The notes beneath the pieces were generated by a model. That model searched no databases. It worked only from the letters and a program-made list of their open reading frames with translations, and had not been told where the DNA came from. The position numbers and the translations under genes were made by a program. This document shows, in pieces, positions 7,401 through 16,746 of a DNA stretch of 64,000 bases (positions are counted from its first letter, which is position 1; every line of letters starts with the position of its first letter). Source of the stretch: Nitrosomonadales bacterium (GTDB taxonomy: Bacteria > Pseudomonadota > Gammaproteobacteria > Burkholderiales > Gallionellaceae); contig JACRME010000016.1 of NCBI GenBank assembly GCA_016235045.1, forward strand, positions 62,001 through 126,000. Direction: 5' to 3'.

Positions 7401-9554
7401 ATGGTCGTTTTCAGCATGCGTATCCGTGCAGCGGTACCGGGGTTCTTGCTGCTGCTTCTGCTGGCATCTTGCGGGGGCGGAGGCGGCGGCACCGGTGCTA
7501 CGCCTGCAGGAGGAACGCCCACACCTGACCCGACACCGACTCCGTCTTCAAGAATGGTTTCGACTATTGCCGGCGGGTCTTTTTTCGATGGTTCTGCCGC
7601 AACGGCCAAATTCTATAACCCCTCATCCATTGTCAGCGACGGGGTAAACATCTATGTGGCGGATACCGGAAACCACAAGATACGCAAAATTGATTCGGCC
7701 ACGGGTGCAGTCACGACGTTGGCCGGAGGTGGCGGAAATGGTTCTGCATACTTTCCAAGCACTGATGGTAGCGGCGCCCTGGATGGAACTGGCGGCACTG
7801 CCAGCTTCTATCGTCCGACCGGTATCACGACTGACGGTACAAATCTGTATGTGTCCGACACATGGAACCATGTCATTCGCAAGGTCGTCATTTCAACCGG
7901 TGTGGTGACTACGCTGGCAGGAGGAAAGAACGTAAGCGGCGCACTGGATGGAACGGGAACAGCGGCAAGGTTTAGCAATCCGGAGGCGATCACTACCGAT
8001 GGCGTGAATTTGTATGTCGCAGATACCGTCAATTTCACTATCCGCAAGATCGTCATTGCCACCGGGGCGGTTACCACGCTGGCCGGTGGGGCGGCGGGCT
8101 ATGCCGTGGACGGCACGGGTACGGCAGCATCTTTTGGCTACGCCGCGGGCATTGCCACCGATGGCACCAATTTGTATGTGGCCGATGCTGGCAGTCACAC
8201 GATCCGCAAAGTTGTGATTTCTACCGCTGTTGTAACAACTGTGGCGGGCGGGGCGGGCGGCGGCGGTTGGGGATGTACTACGGTTGGCGCTACCTGCGGC
8301 ACGCTGGATGGAACAGGGGCGGCTGCAAGTTTCAACTCGCCGCACGGGATCGCCACGGATGGAACGAACCTTTATGTGGCCGATACCAGCAACGATACCA
8401 TTCGCAAAGTTGTGATCGCCACCGGTGCCGTGACAACCCTGGCAGGAAATAGCAGTTCGAATGCCGGCTCGGTGGATGGGAGCGGCACGGCGGCAGGATT
8501 TTTCTGGCCCTCGGGCATCATTGTTCAGGGTTCCGATTTGTACGTGTCTGAGACCGGCAGCCACAAGATCCGCAAGATTGCGATCAATACCGCCGCTGTC
8601 ACGACTTTCGCAGGCAGCGGTACGATCGGTGCGATCGACGGCGTCGGGCTTGCGGCCAGTTTCAGCGGTTTGAATGGCGATATGGCTACGGACGGCACCA
8701 ACCTGTATCTGGCGGATACAAACAGCCACGTGATCCGCAAACTCGTAATCGCCACCGGGGTGGTGAGTACCATTGCAGGCGGTGGCGGGGGCGGCAGCGG
8801 GTGTGGAGTCGGTTCCGGCTGTGGCGCGCTGGATGGCGTCGGTGCGGCGGCAAGCTTTTATATGCCAATGGCCATCGCAACGGATGGCACGAACTTGTAC
8901 GTGATTGATGGCGGAAACGGGACGATCCGCCAGATCGTGATAGCTACCGGCACAGTCAGCACGATTGCCGGGAACATCGTTGCCGGCGCAGTGGACGGGA
9001 CCGGAACTGCCGCAAGTTTCAATGGCCCACGCGGCATGACGACGGACGGTACCAACCTGTATGTGGCGGACTCCATGAATGGCAAAATCCGCAAAGTCGC
9101 GATTGCCTCTGGCGTTGTAACCACCCTGGCCGGCAGCGGCGTATTTGGCTCACTGGATGGAACCGGTACTGGCGCGACTTTCGGCTTCCCGCGTGGTATC
9201 ACCACCGACGGCACCAATTTGTATGTGGCTGACAGCAGCAATAACAGTATTCGCAAAATCGTCATCAGCACGGGTGTCGTGACCACGTACATGACGGGTA
9301 TAGATCAACCCTACGATATCGATACCTTCGACGGCAAGAATTTGTATGTAACGGAATACGGCAAAGACTTTGTCCGCCTGATTTCGACGGATACCAATGG
9401 ACAGCTATCGATGTCTCTCTTTGCCGGCAGTGGTGATCATAGCTCACTGGATGGTACGGGAGCTACAGCGAGCTTTTACTATCCGCAGGGCATCACAACG
9501 GATGGGGTCAATGTCTTTGTGTCGGAATTCGACCGCATCCGCAAGATTTTCTAG
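7401..9554 (+). CDS. NHL-repeat (beta-propeller) lipoprotein
   Basis: Signal peptide with lipobox-like LLLASC; about 12 units of (V)TTLAGG…GALDGTGTAASFNGPxGITTDGTNLYVADTxNxTIRKVVIATGAV. Confidence 0.85.
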   Translation: MVVFSMRIRAAVPGFLLLLLLASCGGGGGGTGATPAGGTPTPDPTPTPSSRMVSTIAGGSFFDGSAATAKFYNPSSIVSDGVNIYVADTGNHKIRKIDSATGAVTTLAGGGGNGSAYFPSTDGSGALDGTGGTASFYRPTGITTDGTNLYVSDTWNHVIRKVVISTGVVTTLAGGKNVSGALDGTGTAARFSNPEAITTDGVNLYVADTVNFTIRKIVIATGAVTTLAGGAAGYAVDGTGTAASFGYAAGIATDGTNLYVADAGSHTIRKVVISTAVVTTVAGGAGGGGWGCTTVGATCGTLDGTGAAASFNSPHGIATDGTNLYVADTSNDTIRKVVIATGAVTTLAGNSSSNAGSVDGSGTAAGFFWPSGIIVQGSDLYVSETGSHKIRKIAINTAAVTTFAGSGTIGAIDGVGLAASFSGLNGDMATDGTNLYLADTNSHVIRKLVIATGVVSTIAGGGGGGSGCGVGSGCGALDGVGAAASFYMPMAIATDGTNLYVIDGGNGTIRQIVIATGTVSTIAGNIVAGAVDGTGTAASFNGPRGMTTDGTNLYVADSMNGKIRKVAIASGVVTTLAGSGVFGSLDGTGTGATFGFPRGITTDGTNLYVADSSNNSIRKIVISTGVVTTYMTGIDQPYDIDTFDGKNLYVTEYGKDFVRLISTDTNGQLSMSLFAGSGDHSSLDGTGATASFYYPQGITTDGVNVFVSEFDRIRKIF

Positions 9555-9591
9555 CCGGTACCAACTTTTAACGTGAAGTTGAGGGAGTATT

Positions 9592-9655
9592 CGGGAACGC
9601 CGACATTCCGTCGGCGCTGTCTTAAAATCAGCCGACGAGACGTCGGCGCTCCCAC
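9592..9655. repeat. REP-like palindromic repeat, same family as 6245-6292
   Basis: GGGAACGCCGACATTCCGTCGGCGCTGTCTTAAAATCAGCCGACGAGACGTCGGCGCTCCC. Confidence 0.85.
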
Positions 9656-9698
9656 AAACCCCGTAGGTAACGCAGGGTGCGCCTGCGCACCAATCGCT

Positions 9699-10220
9699 TT
9701 AGCCGACTGCGGCGTCGCCGTAACGGAAGCCGAGCCGTTTGAAGGTGATCGTCGGAGCTGGATCGGCGTTCATCGGTGCCGGATCGGCTTTCGCCGGTGC
9801 CGGATCGGTTTTCAAGTATTCGCTGGTCATGTCTTGTTCCGCAACGATGTTATTTTCACTGCGCCAGTGGCGCCACGCGATCTCGCCGAGATCGTTGGAG
9901 TTGCCGGGCTGCCCGACCAGGATATAAGTTTTGCCGCTGCGAGTCTTGACGGTCATGGCGACCGGATCGAACGCTTGAATGGAGCTGGTCGAGACACCGA
10001 CGGTGTTGTTGGCATCCTGTGCGCAAACGTGGCGAGTGCGGATATCCTCCGGCCACACAGCCTCCATCACGCGCCAGCGGTGCAACGACAGCGTGGAATC
10101 GGGAGGAAGAGTGTTTGGCAACATTACCAAGTCAGTCGGAGCGGGATAACAAGTGGCACGCAAGATACATCCATCGTTCGACAGGGTCAATGCGATCGCG
10201 AAGTGTTGCAGGGCGGGCAC
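9699..10220 (-). CDS. Hypothetical protein with a DPAPxxA repeat tail
   Basis: 173-aa ORF in the intergenic space, ending …KTDPAPAKADPAPMNADPAPTITFKRLGFRYGDAAVG. Confidence 0.45.
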   Translation of the reverse strand: MPALQHFAIALTLSNDGCILRATCYPAPTDLVMLPNTLPPDSTLSLHRWRVMEAVWPEDIRTRHVCAQDANNTVGVSTSSIQAFDPVAMTVKTRSGKTYILVGQPGNSNDLGEIAWRHWRSENNIVAEQDMTSEYLKTDPAPAKADPAPMNADPAPTITFKRLGFRYGDAAVG

Positions 10221-10301
10221 GTGTCTTGTGCCCGCTCTACCAAGCCATATATTCCCTCTTCCGCAGGCGCGAGAATGGAGCCAGGCCAGGCTCCTCCGCC
10301 A

Positions 10302-12770
10302 TCATTGCCTTGCCAGCACCACAAATCCGTTCGCCGGAATTTTCGTATTGATGCATCCGTGCGACGAAAGGATGGTGGTTCCGCCGTTCCCCATGTTGTG
10401 CCCGCCATAGACTGAGGCATCGCTGTTGAAAATCTCCTTCCATGCGCCGTCGGGAATGGCCAGCGGGTCTTTGGCGACTACGTAGCCGTTGGCGAAGGGG
10501 GCGTTGTTGAGGCTCGCAACGACGATGACTTCTTCATCTCCGCTCCAGCGCTTGAAGGCGATGACGCGATTGGCGTTGGACTGGTGCAGGATGTCGATGT
10601 TGTGGCTGCGGATCGAGCGCTGGCGGCGGCCGAGCGTGATGATGTCCTGATAATAGCGGAACAGCGACTTGCCGCTGTTGAGCCGTTCGCCGAGGATGTC
10701 TTCGCGCTCGTTCTTGAAGTTGTTGTAAGTGAAATTCTTCTTCGCGCCTATCTCTTCGCCCATGAAGAACATCGGTGTGCCCGCCGACAGCAAGGAGAGG
10801 CCGAAGCTCACGCGGGAGCGTGCCTCCGCCCAGGGGCGGGTGGCATCGTCCAGCGCAGCGCCGTTGATGGCGGTTTCGATTGTCCGTTCCGTGCCTTCGG
10901 CGTTGCCGGCCTCGTCATGCGATTCGTGATAGACAACCTGGTTGTGGCTGCTGCCGGAGAGGGCGCCGGCAAACCTGTCCATTTCCAGCGGTTCGTTGCC
11001 GCCGTAGCCGGCCTGTTTCAGCAGCCGCGCCTTGCCATCGGCAGACTTCGCGTCGCCGATCAGGTTGTGATAGAACTCCGCCGCCCATCTTGCCTCGAAG
11101 CCCAGCCCGCCGTTGGCGGGCAGTTTGGTGACTGCATCCCATCCGGTGTGGTCTTCCGCGATGAGCATGACGTTGGGATGGATCATGCGCAGCGCGCGGC
11201 TCCATTCGCGCAGGAACTTCTGCCCGAAGCTGTTGGCGGTGCCAACGGAGCGCCCGTCCGCATGCAGCACGTTGTCGCGATGCAGCGCCTGGGTCAGGTC
11301 CACGCGCAGTCCATCGACATGCATTTCCTCGATAAGGAAGGCGGCGCTGCTGATGAACTGCTGGCGCACGACTTCTTCGCAGAAGCGCGGGCAGTACCCG
11401 GTGGAACCGTTGTCGAGATAGCCGCCGTGTCCTGAGATCGGTCTGGCGGGATCTGTGGAATGGTTTTGCACGGCAAGCTCGGCTGCCGCTTCGAAGGCCG
11501 GGTAGTCGCCCGGCATGCCTTCGTACCAGTAGTAGATGTTCTGTTCGGGCGCGTTGGAGTCGTACGCCCATTGGGCGCGCCCCGAGTTGGGGTCGTAGTG
11601 GTTGTAGACGACGTCCTGGATGACGGCGATGCCGCGCCGGTGGCACTCGCGCACGAAATGGCGGTATTTGTCGCGGCCGCCGGCGCTGGCTTCGATGCAG
11701 AAGTGGTGCGTGTCGCCATAGCCCCAGGCGACATTGCCAGAGAACTCGGCCATGGGCAGCAGTTCGACTGCGTTTACGCCGAGATCGACCAGGTGATCGA
11801 GGAACGCGATGGCATCGCCCAGGTCGCCGGGGCCGGGTTTGCCGAAGCCGAGCGAGCCGATGTGCAGTTCGTAGATGACGAGGTCATCGAGCCGCGTGGG
11901 CAGCGGCAGGCCAAAGGTGAATTCGCAGGCCCAGAATTCCGTGGCGGGGATGAGTGGCGGTTGTTTGCCCGCGGGCGTGGACGCAAAGTCCCGGCGTATC
12001 ACATCGGGATCGATGACCACGCTGCAGCTCACCGTGCCGTCCAGCGTGTCCACCGTTCCCGGCCAGTTGCCCTTGGCCGGATCGATGCTGCCCTTGCCGA
12101 TCTGGCTGCGCGAGAAGATGTCGGTGCGATAAACGGTTTCGCCCTGTGCGTTGCTGATGCGGTACATGTAGGGGTGGCTCTTGAACGATTCGAAACTTCC
12201 CTGTGGTGCGCCTTCCCAGATTCCGTCCGCTGCGCGCGTTAGCGCAACCACGGGGTGTTTTGGATCTATTCCTTTGCCGTCGTCGGCGATGTAACCGGCG
12301 GGAGTGCCAAAGACGACATCCACCTTTTGCGCATTGGGCGCCCACACGGCAAAACGCAGGCCGGGAGCGCCATTTGCGGTGAAATATTTATTGGCGCCCA
12401 GGCGGCGGCCATAAGTAAAGTAATAGCGTTCCACCTGGGTTGGTGCATTGACGGCCAGTTGAAACTGGCGATAGCGGTCGGTGGAATCGGCGTCCTGCAA
12501 TTCGGTCGGGACGCCCCAGAAATTGGCCCCCTGCGGGCCGTCGAGCAGCACGCCCCATTTGAATGTCTTGTCCTTGTCGGCAAGGTCAAGCGACACCGTT
12601 GCCTTGAACATCGGGCAACCGTCGGTGCCGGTGTCCTCGCGCATGGGGGACTCGGACCAGATGTCCGAATAGCGGCCATTGCCATCCCAACTGCCGCACA
12701 AGCGGGCATTGCGGAAGATTTTCCGCTTCAGCCCCGTATTGAATTGAAGTTCCACTGTCTGCATTGCCAT
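10302..12770 (-). CDS. GH13 alpha-amylase-family protein (branching-enzyme / trehalohydrolase-like)
   Basis: YELHIGSLGFG…, DVVYNHYDPNS, VDGLRVDLTQAL, AEDHTGWDAV, VVYHESHDEAGN GH13 motifs. Confidence 0.85.
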   Translation of the reverse strand: MAMQTVELQFNTGLKRKIFRNARLCGSWDGNGRYSDIWSESPMREDTGTDGCPMFKATVSLDLADKDKTFKWGVLLDGPQGANFWGVPTELQDADSTDRYRQFQLAVNAPTQVERYYFTYGRRLGANKYFTANGAPGLRFAVWAPNAQKVDVVFGTPAGYIADDGKGIDPKHPVVALTRAADGIWEGAPQGSFESFKSHPYMYRISNAQGETVYRTDIFSRSQIGKGSIDPAKGNWPGTVDTLDGTVSCSVVIDPDVIRRDFASTPAGKQPPLIPATEFWACEFTFGLPLPTRLDDLVIYELHIGSLGFGKPGPGDLGDAIAFLDHLVDLGVNAVELLPMAEFSGNVAWGYGDTHHFCIEASAGGRDKYRHFVRECHRRGIAVIQDVVYNHYDPNSGRAQWAYDSNAPEQNIYYWYEGMPGDYPAFEAAAELAVQNHSTDPARPISGHGGYLDNGSTGYCPRFCEEVVRQQFISSAAFLIEEMHVDGLRVDLTQALHRDNVLHADGRSVGTANSFGQKFLREWSRALRMIHPNVMLIAEDHTGWDAVTKLPANGGLGFEARWAAEFYHNLIGDAKSADGKARLLKQAGYGGNEPLEMDRFAGALSGSSHNQVVYHESHDEAGNAEGTERTIETAINGAALDDATRPWAEARSRVSFGLSLLSAGTPMFFMGEEIGAKKNFTYNNFKNEREDILGERLNSGKSLFRYYQDIITLGRRQRSIRSHNIDILHQSNANRVIAFKRWSGDEEVIVVASLNNAPFANGYVVAKDPLAIPDGAWKEIFNSDASVYGGHNMGNGGTTILSSHGCINTKIPANGFVVLARQ

Positions 12771-12861
12771 GTTCGTCTCCTTCCGGTTGAAGCCGTTTGT
12801 TTACGTATAGGCACGGCTGATTCGAATCTCGTTGACCGAAAACGATTGGGAAAGCCAGAAA

Positions 12862-12877
12862 ATTTACCGCGGTAAAT
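12862..12877. promoter_or_regulatory. 16-bp perfect palindrome ATTTACCGCGGTAAAT upstream of the GH13 gene
   Basis: Read directly; about 92 bp upstream of the minus-strand start at 12770. Confidence 0.45.
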
Positions 12878-13131
12878 CGGGTGGAAAGTGCAATGTGCGG
12901 AACACATGCCGGTGGAGGCAGACGCCCCGGTTGCGCGTCGAAACGCATCGTGACCCAGCGCAATTCAAAATGCAAGCCCGCCTGATTGGCTGCCGCACTT
13001 TTGGGCGAATTCGGAGCGCCGACGCCCCATCGGCTTTTTCAGGCACCTGTGCTGACGAGGACGTCGGTGTTCCCGCAAGTCTGGTTGCCCGAAGCGTTTT
13101 CTCTAAATTGGCCAATTCGCGCAGTCGTGTA

Positions 13132-13150
13132 ATAGACAAATCTTGTCTAT
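13132..13150 (+). promoter_or_regulatory. Inverted repeat ATAGACAA-ATC-TTGTCTAT overlapping a TATAAT -10-like box
   Basis: Read directly; about 130 bp upstream of the epimerase start. Confidence 0.5.
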
Positions 13151-13279
13151 AATTCATCAATCTATTAATGCTTTCAGGTCAATCTTGTGCGCAAACCCAG
13201 TGTTGGCGGGCCTTTCAGCGGTTTTTACTGTTCTGGTCCTGGACCTTCTGGCAGTCCATCACGACAAAGGGAAAGATCA

Positions 13280-14203
13280 ATGACACAAATGCATGTTCTG
13301 GTTACGGGCGGCGCGGGGTTTATCGGTTCGCACAGCGTTGAAGCGTTGCTGGCGGACGGGGCGCAAGTCAGCGTGCTGGACAATTTCACTTCCGGCAAGC
13401 GCACCAACCTGCCGGAGCATCCGCGGTTGAATGTGATCGAGGGCGACATTCGCGACGTGTCTGCGGTCGATGCGGCGCTGGTCGGCGTCAGTCACGTGCT
13501 GCATCTGGCGGCGCAGGTTTCGGTGCCGGCTTCGGTGACCGATCCGCTCGGTTCCAGCCGCCACAATCTCAGCGGCTTCCTGAATGTGCTGGACGGGGCG
13601 CGCCGCGCCAAGGTTGGCCGCGTCGTTTATGCGTCCAGCGCGGCGGTGTACGGCATTCCCGAAGTGCTGCCGCTGACGGAAGAATCTCCGGTCATGCCGC
13701 TGTCGCCTTACGGCCTGGAGAAGTACATCAACGACCAGTACGCGGCGCTGTATCGCCAGCTTTACCAGTTGTCTTCGCTCGGTCTGCGCTACTTCAATGT
13801 CTACGGGCCGCGCCAGGATCCGGCTTCTCCCTATGCGGGCGTGATCAGCCGCTTTGCCTCGGCGATGACGAAGAGCGAAACGCTGCGCGTGTTCGGCGAC
13901 GGCGGGCAGACGCGGGACTTTATTTTTGTGAAGGACGTGGCGCTGCTGAATCTGCATGCGCTGAAAGGCTCTGCCGGCGGCGTGTGCAATATCGCCACCG
14001 GCCATAGCGTGACGTTGCTGCAGTTGATCGACACGCTGGCGAAGTGCGCGAACTGCACGCCGGATATCCGGCATGAGCCGCCCGCAACCGGCGACATCCG
14101 CCATTCCAGCGCAACGCCGCGCAAGATGATCGAGCAGCTTGAACCGCCGGTCATGACGACGCTTTCCGACGGTTTGAAGCAACTTCTGGAAACACTAACG
14201 TAA
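13280..14203 (+). CDS. NAD-dependent epimerase/dehydratase (UDP-glucose 4-epimerase-like SDR)
   Basis: VTGGAGFIGSH, YASSAAVYG, SPYGLEKYINDQY. Confidence 0.9.
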   Translation: MTQMHVLVTGGAGFIGSHSVEALLADGAQVSVLDNFTSGKRTNLPEHPRLNVIEGDIRDVSAVDAALVGVSHVLHLAAQVSVPASVTDPLGSSRHNLSGFLNVLDGARRAKVGRVVYASSAAVYGIPEVLPLTEESPVMPLSPYGLEKYINDQYAALYRQLYQLSSLGLRYFNVYGPRQDPASPYAGVISRFASAMTKSETLRVFGDGGQTRDFIFVKDVALLNLHALKGSAGGVCNIATGHSVTLLQLIDTLAKCANCTPDIRHEPPATGDIRHSSATPRKMIEQLEPPVMTTLSDGLKQLLETLT

Positions 14204-14250
14204 GACGTTTTGTTTCAATTGAGCCGTTGTGCCGGAAAGTCGCTTCGTGA

Positions 14251-14778
14251 TCAGAATTTCACGTACGGACTGCCCCACAGCATCTTGGTCAATTCCGCCA
14301 GTTCGGTGGAAGATTGCTTGGCGGTATCCTGCAGGCGCAGGTTTTCATTCCTCATGTAATCCATGACAAACTTGATTTTGAGATGCGTCTTGACGCGGGC
14401 GGCGACGATGGGCGCGTTGATGGGTTTGTGGATGAAGTCCGCTGCGCCCACGGAAAATCCCATTTCTTCGTATTCGTCTTCATTTTTCGAAGTGAGGAAA
14501 ATTACCGGGATATCCCTGAGTTTTGGATTGGCCTTGAGCCGGCGGCAGGTTTCGAAGCCGTCGATGTCCGGCATCATGACATCAAGCAGGATCAGGTCGG
14601 GCGGGTTGGACGATGCGTACTCAAGCGCCTTTTGGGGCTGGCTGTACAATTTCAGCGAGTAGTCTTTTGACAGGATCGATTCCATGATCATCAGGATTTC
14701 TTCGGTGTCATCCACAACCAATACTGTCGGACGCACCAGCACGGTAGGGTGTTTTCCGGTCTCTTCCATATTGTCCAT
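14251..14778 (-). CDS. Response regulator (REC)
   Basis: TVLVVDDTEEILMIMESIL… DLILLDVMMPDIDGFETCRRLK… VIFLTSKNE. Confidence 0.9.
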   Translation of the reverse strand: MDNMEETGKHPTVLVRPTVLVVDDTEEILMIMESILSKDYSLKLYSQPQKALEYASSNPPDLILLDVMMPDIDGFETCRRLKANPKLRDIPVIFLTSKNEDEYEEMGFSVGAADFIHKPINAPIVAARVKTHLKIKFVMDYMRNENLRLQDTAKQSSTELAELTKMLWGSPYVKF

Positions 14779-15078
14779 TCTGTTCTCCTTTTTGGTATGG
14801 GTTATGATCAAGCCCGTTGTGGGACAGCACTGCTCGGCCAGCGTTCCAAGCAGTATCGTTGCGGATTCTGGCATATTTCAGGCCGAAACGAGCAAAATAC
14901 TTGCTGCAACATAATGATTTAACATGCCAAAATAACAACAAATGCAACTCTTCGGATATTTTGTTGAATTAGTTTCGAGAATCGCAAGTCCAACATGCGT
15001 TTGTTCCGGCTCATCGTTTCGGGAATTCGAAAACGAATGATGCGATGAAGCATGTTTTTTGATATTAAGGTGAACCTT

Positions 15079-16275
15079 ATGCACCAAAAATATTTCCTCG
15101 CGACGCTTCTCCTGATTGTTGCGGGCATTCCCGTAGCGGAGGCAGAGCCGTTGGATAATTCGACTGCCGTTCCGGTGAAGAATGCTCCCGAACCGGTGAA
15201 GGCTCCCGCGACTCCGGTCTTAACCGATCAACCGATGTTCAAATTCGGCGGATTCGGATCGGTGGGGGTTTCCCATTCCAGCCAGAATCAGGGGGATTAC
15301 GTGCTGGAGAGCTCCATGCCCAAAGGGGCGGGCCGCAGCAGCGATTGGTGGTTTGGCAACAATACCCGCGCCGCTGCACACGTTACGGCCAAATTTACGC
15401 CTGAAGTTTCGGCCGTATTCCAGGTCGATTCGGAATATCGCAGCGATGGATCCTACAGTCCCGAAGTCGAATGGCTGTACGTGAAATATGCGTTCACTCC
15501 GAATGTCTTTATGCGGGTCGGCCGCATTGCCCTGCCGACTTTTATCGATTCCGAAAATCACGATGTCGGTTATAGCTATGTATGGGTCAATCCGCCAGTC
15601 GATCTTTACCGCCAACTGCCCATTTCGAGCAGCGATGGTGTCGATGTTGTGTTCCGCTCCGAAATCGGCGAGGTCGGCAATTCCTTCAAGGCAATTTACG
15701 GCACGAGCACTCACGACCGGCCCGGTAGCGTTGCGACATCGGAAGACATGTGGGGAATTTTCGATACGGTTGAATTCGGCCAGGCTTCATTTCACGTTTC
15801 CTACCAGCAGCGCAGGGAATCCACCCGGAATCTTCAGACAGGCGTAACCGGTCCGTGGACCAGAAATACGGATTTGTCAGTCGGGGCAAGTTACGATCCG
15901 GGAGATTGGTTTGTTATTTCGGAGTGGATACAACGCCGGTCCACTTACAAGATAGGTGCGATGTATGTCAGCGGCGGTTACCGCATCGATAAATTCACCC
16001 CTTATCTTGCATACAGCCAGAATAGCCCCGGCTCCTTTTTCCCGGACGCGCCCGCGCCAACCGCCGCGGCCATCGAGCGCGCCAATCGGGCCCAGAGCAC
16101 AACCAGCCTGGGGATGCGCTGGGACTTCATGAGGAATTACGATTTCAAGATACAGTATGACCAGGTGAAACTCAGCGACACCTCGAACGGCTATCTCATC
16201 AATGTGCCGGCGGGAGTCACCCTCCATGGAAGCAAGTTCTATGTAATTTCCGCCGTTGTCGATTTTGTGTTTTAG
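15079..16275 (+). CDS. Outer-membrane porin-like beta-barrel protein
   Basis: Signal peptide; FKFGGFGSVGVSHSSQNQGDYVLE…; alternating barrel-like strands ending …YVISAVVDFVF. Confidence 0.7.
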   Translation: MHQKYFLATLLLIVAGIPVAEAEPLDNSTAVPVKNAPEPVKAPATPVLTDQPMFKFGGFGSVGVSHSSQNQGDYVLESSMPKGAGRSSDWWFGNNTRAAAHVTAKFTPEVSAVFQVDSEYRSDGSYSPEVEWLYVKYAFTPNVFMRVGRIALPTFIDSENHDVGYSYVWVNPPVDLYRQLPISSSDGVDVVFRSEIGEVGNSFKAIYGTSTHDRPGSVATSEDMWGIFDTVEFGQASFHVSYQQRRESTRNLQTGVTGPWTRNTDLSVGASYDPGDWFVISEWIQRRSTYKIGAMYVSGGYRIDKFTPYLAYSQNSPGSFFPDAPAPTAAAIERANRAQSTTSLGMRWDFMRNYDFKIQYDQVKLSDTSNGYLINVPAGVTLHGSKFYVISAVVDFVF

Positions 16276-16303
16276 ACGCGAAAGCAATGAGAGATCGCCG
16301 CTA

Positions 16304-16729
16304 ATGTCCCGCCATCGCCTGACACTTTCGCTGTTCCTTTCCCTGGCAATGTTTGCCGCGGGTGCGCGCGCCGGTGTGGTCGTTGTCGTTTCATCCAAGA
16401 GTACCGTCAAAAGCCTGACGGCAGAACAGACCACAAAGATATTCCTCGGCAAGGTCGTCACCTTTCCGGATGGACAAGCGGCGTTGCCGATCGACCAGCC
16501 CGAAGGCAGTGCGGCCAGGGATGAGTTCTATACCAAAGTTGTGCGCAAGAATCCGTCGCAGCTCACCGCCTATTGGGCGAAGATAATTTTCACCGGCGAC
16601 GGCCGTCCGCCGATGCTGCTGGTGGACAATATCGCGGTCAGGAAAGCCATTGCCAAGAATCCGAATGCCATCGGCTATATCGACAAGACTGCCGTGAACC
16701 GCAGCGTCAGGGTAGTCCTGGAGCCCTGA
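16304..16729 (+). CDS. Periplasmic phosphate-binding-like (PstS-type) protein
   Basis: Signal peptide; VVVSSKSTVKSLTAEQTTKIFLGKVVTFPDGQAALPIDQPEGSAARDEFYTKVVRKNPSQLTAYWAKIIFTG…IGYIDK. Confidence 0.75.
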   Translation: MSRHRLTLSLFLSLAMFAAGARAGVVVVVSSKSTVKSLTAEQTTKIFLGKVVTFPDGQAALPIDQPEGSAARDEFYTKVVRKNPSQLTAYWAKIIFTGDGRPPMLLVDNIAVRKAIAKNPNAIGYIDKTAVNRSVRVVLEP

Positions 16730-16746
16730 ACGGGTTGCCCGTGCCG

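Noticed and set aside
7650-9500. Regular repeats in the NHL gene considered as a CRISPR-like or tandem array
   Set aside because: Period (about 160-190 bp) and conservation follow the codon structure of the beta-propeller repeats; no spacer pattern.
9573-10415. 280-aa plus-strand ORF across the REP element and hypothetical gene
   Set aside because: Starts inside the repeat region, composition not protein-like, conflicts with the more plausible minus-strand ORF 9699..10220.
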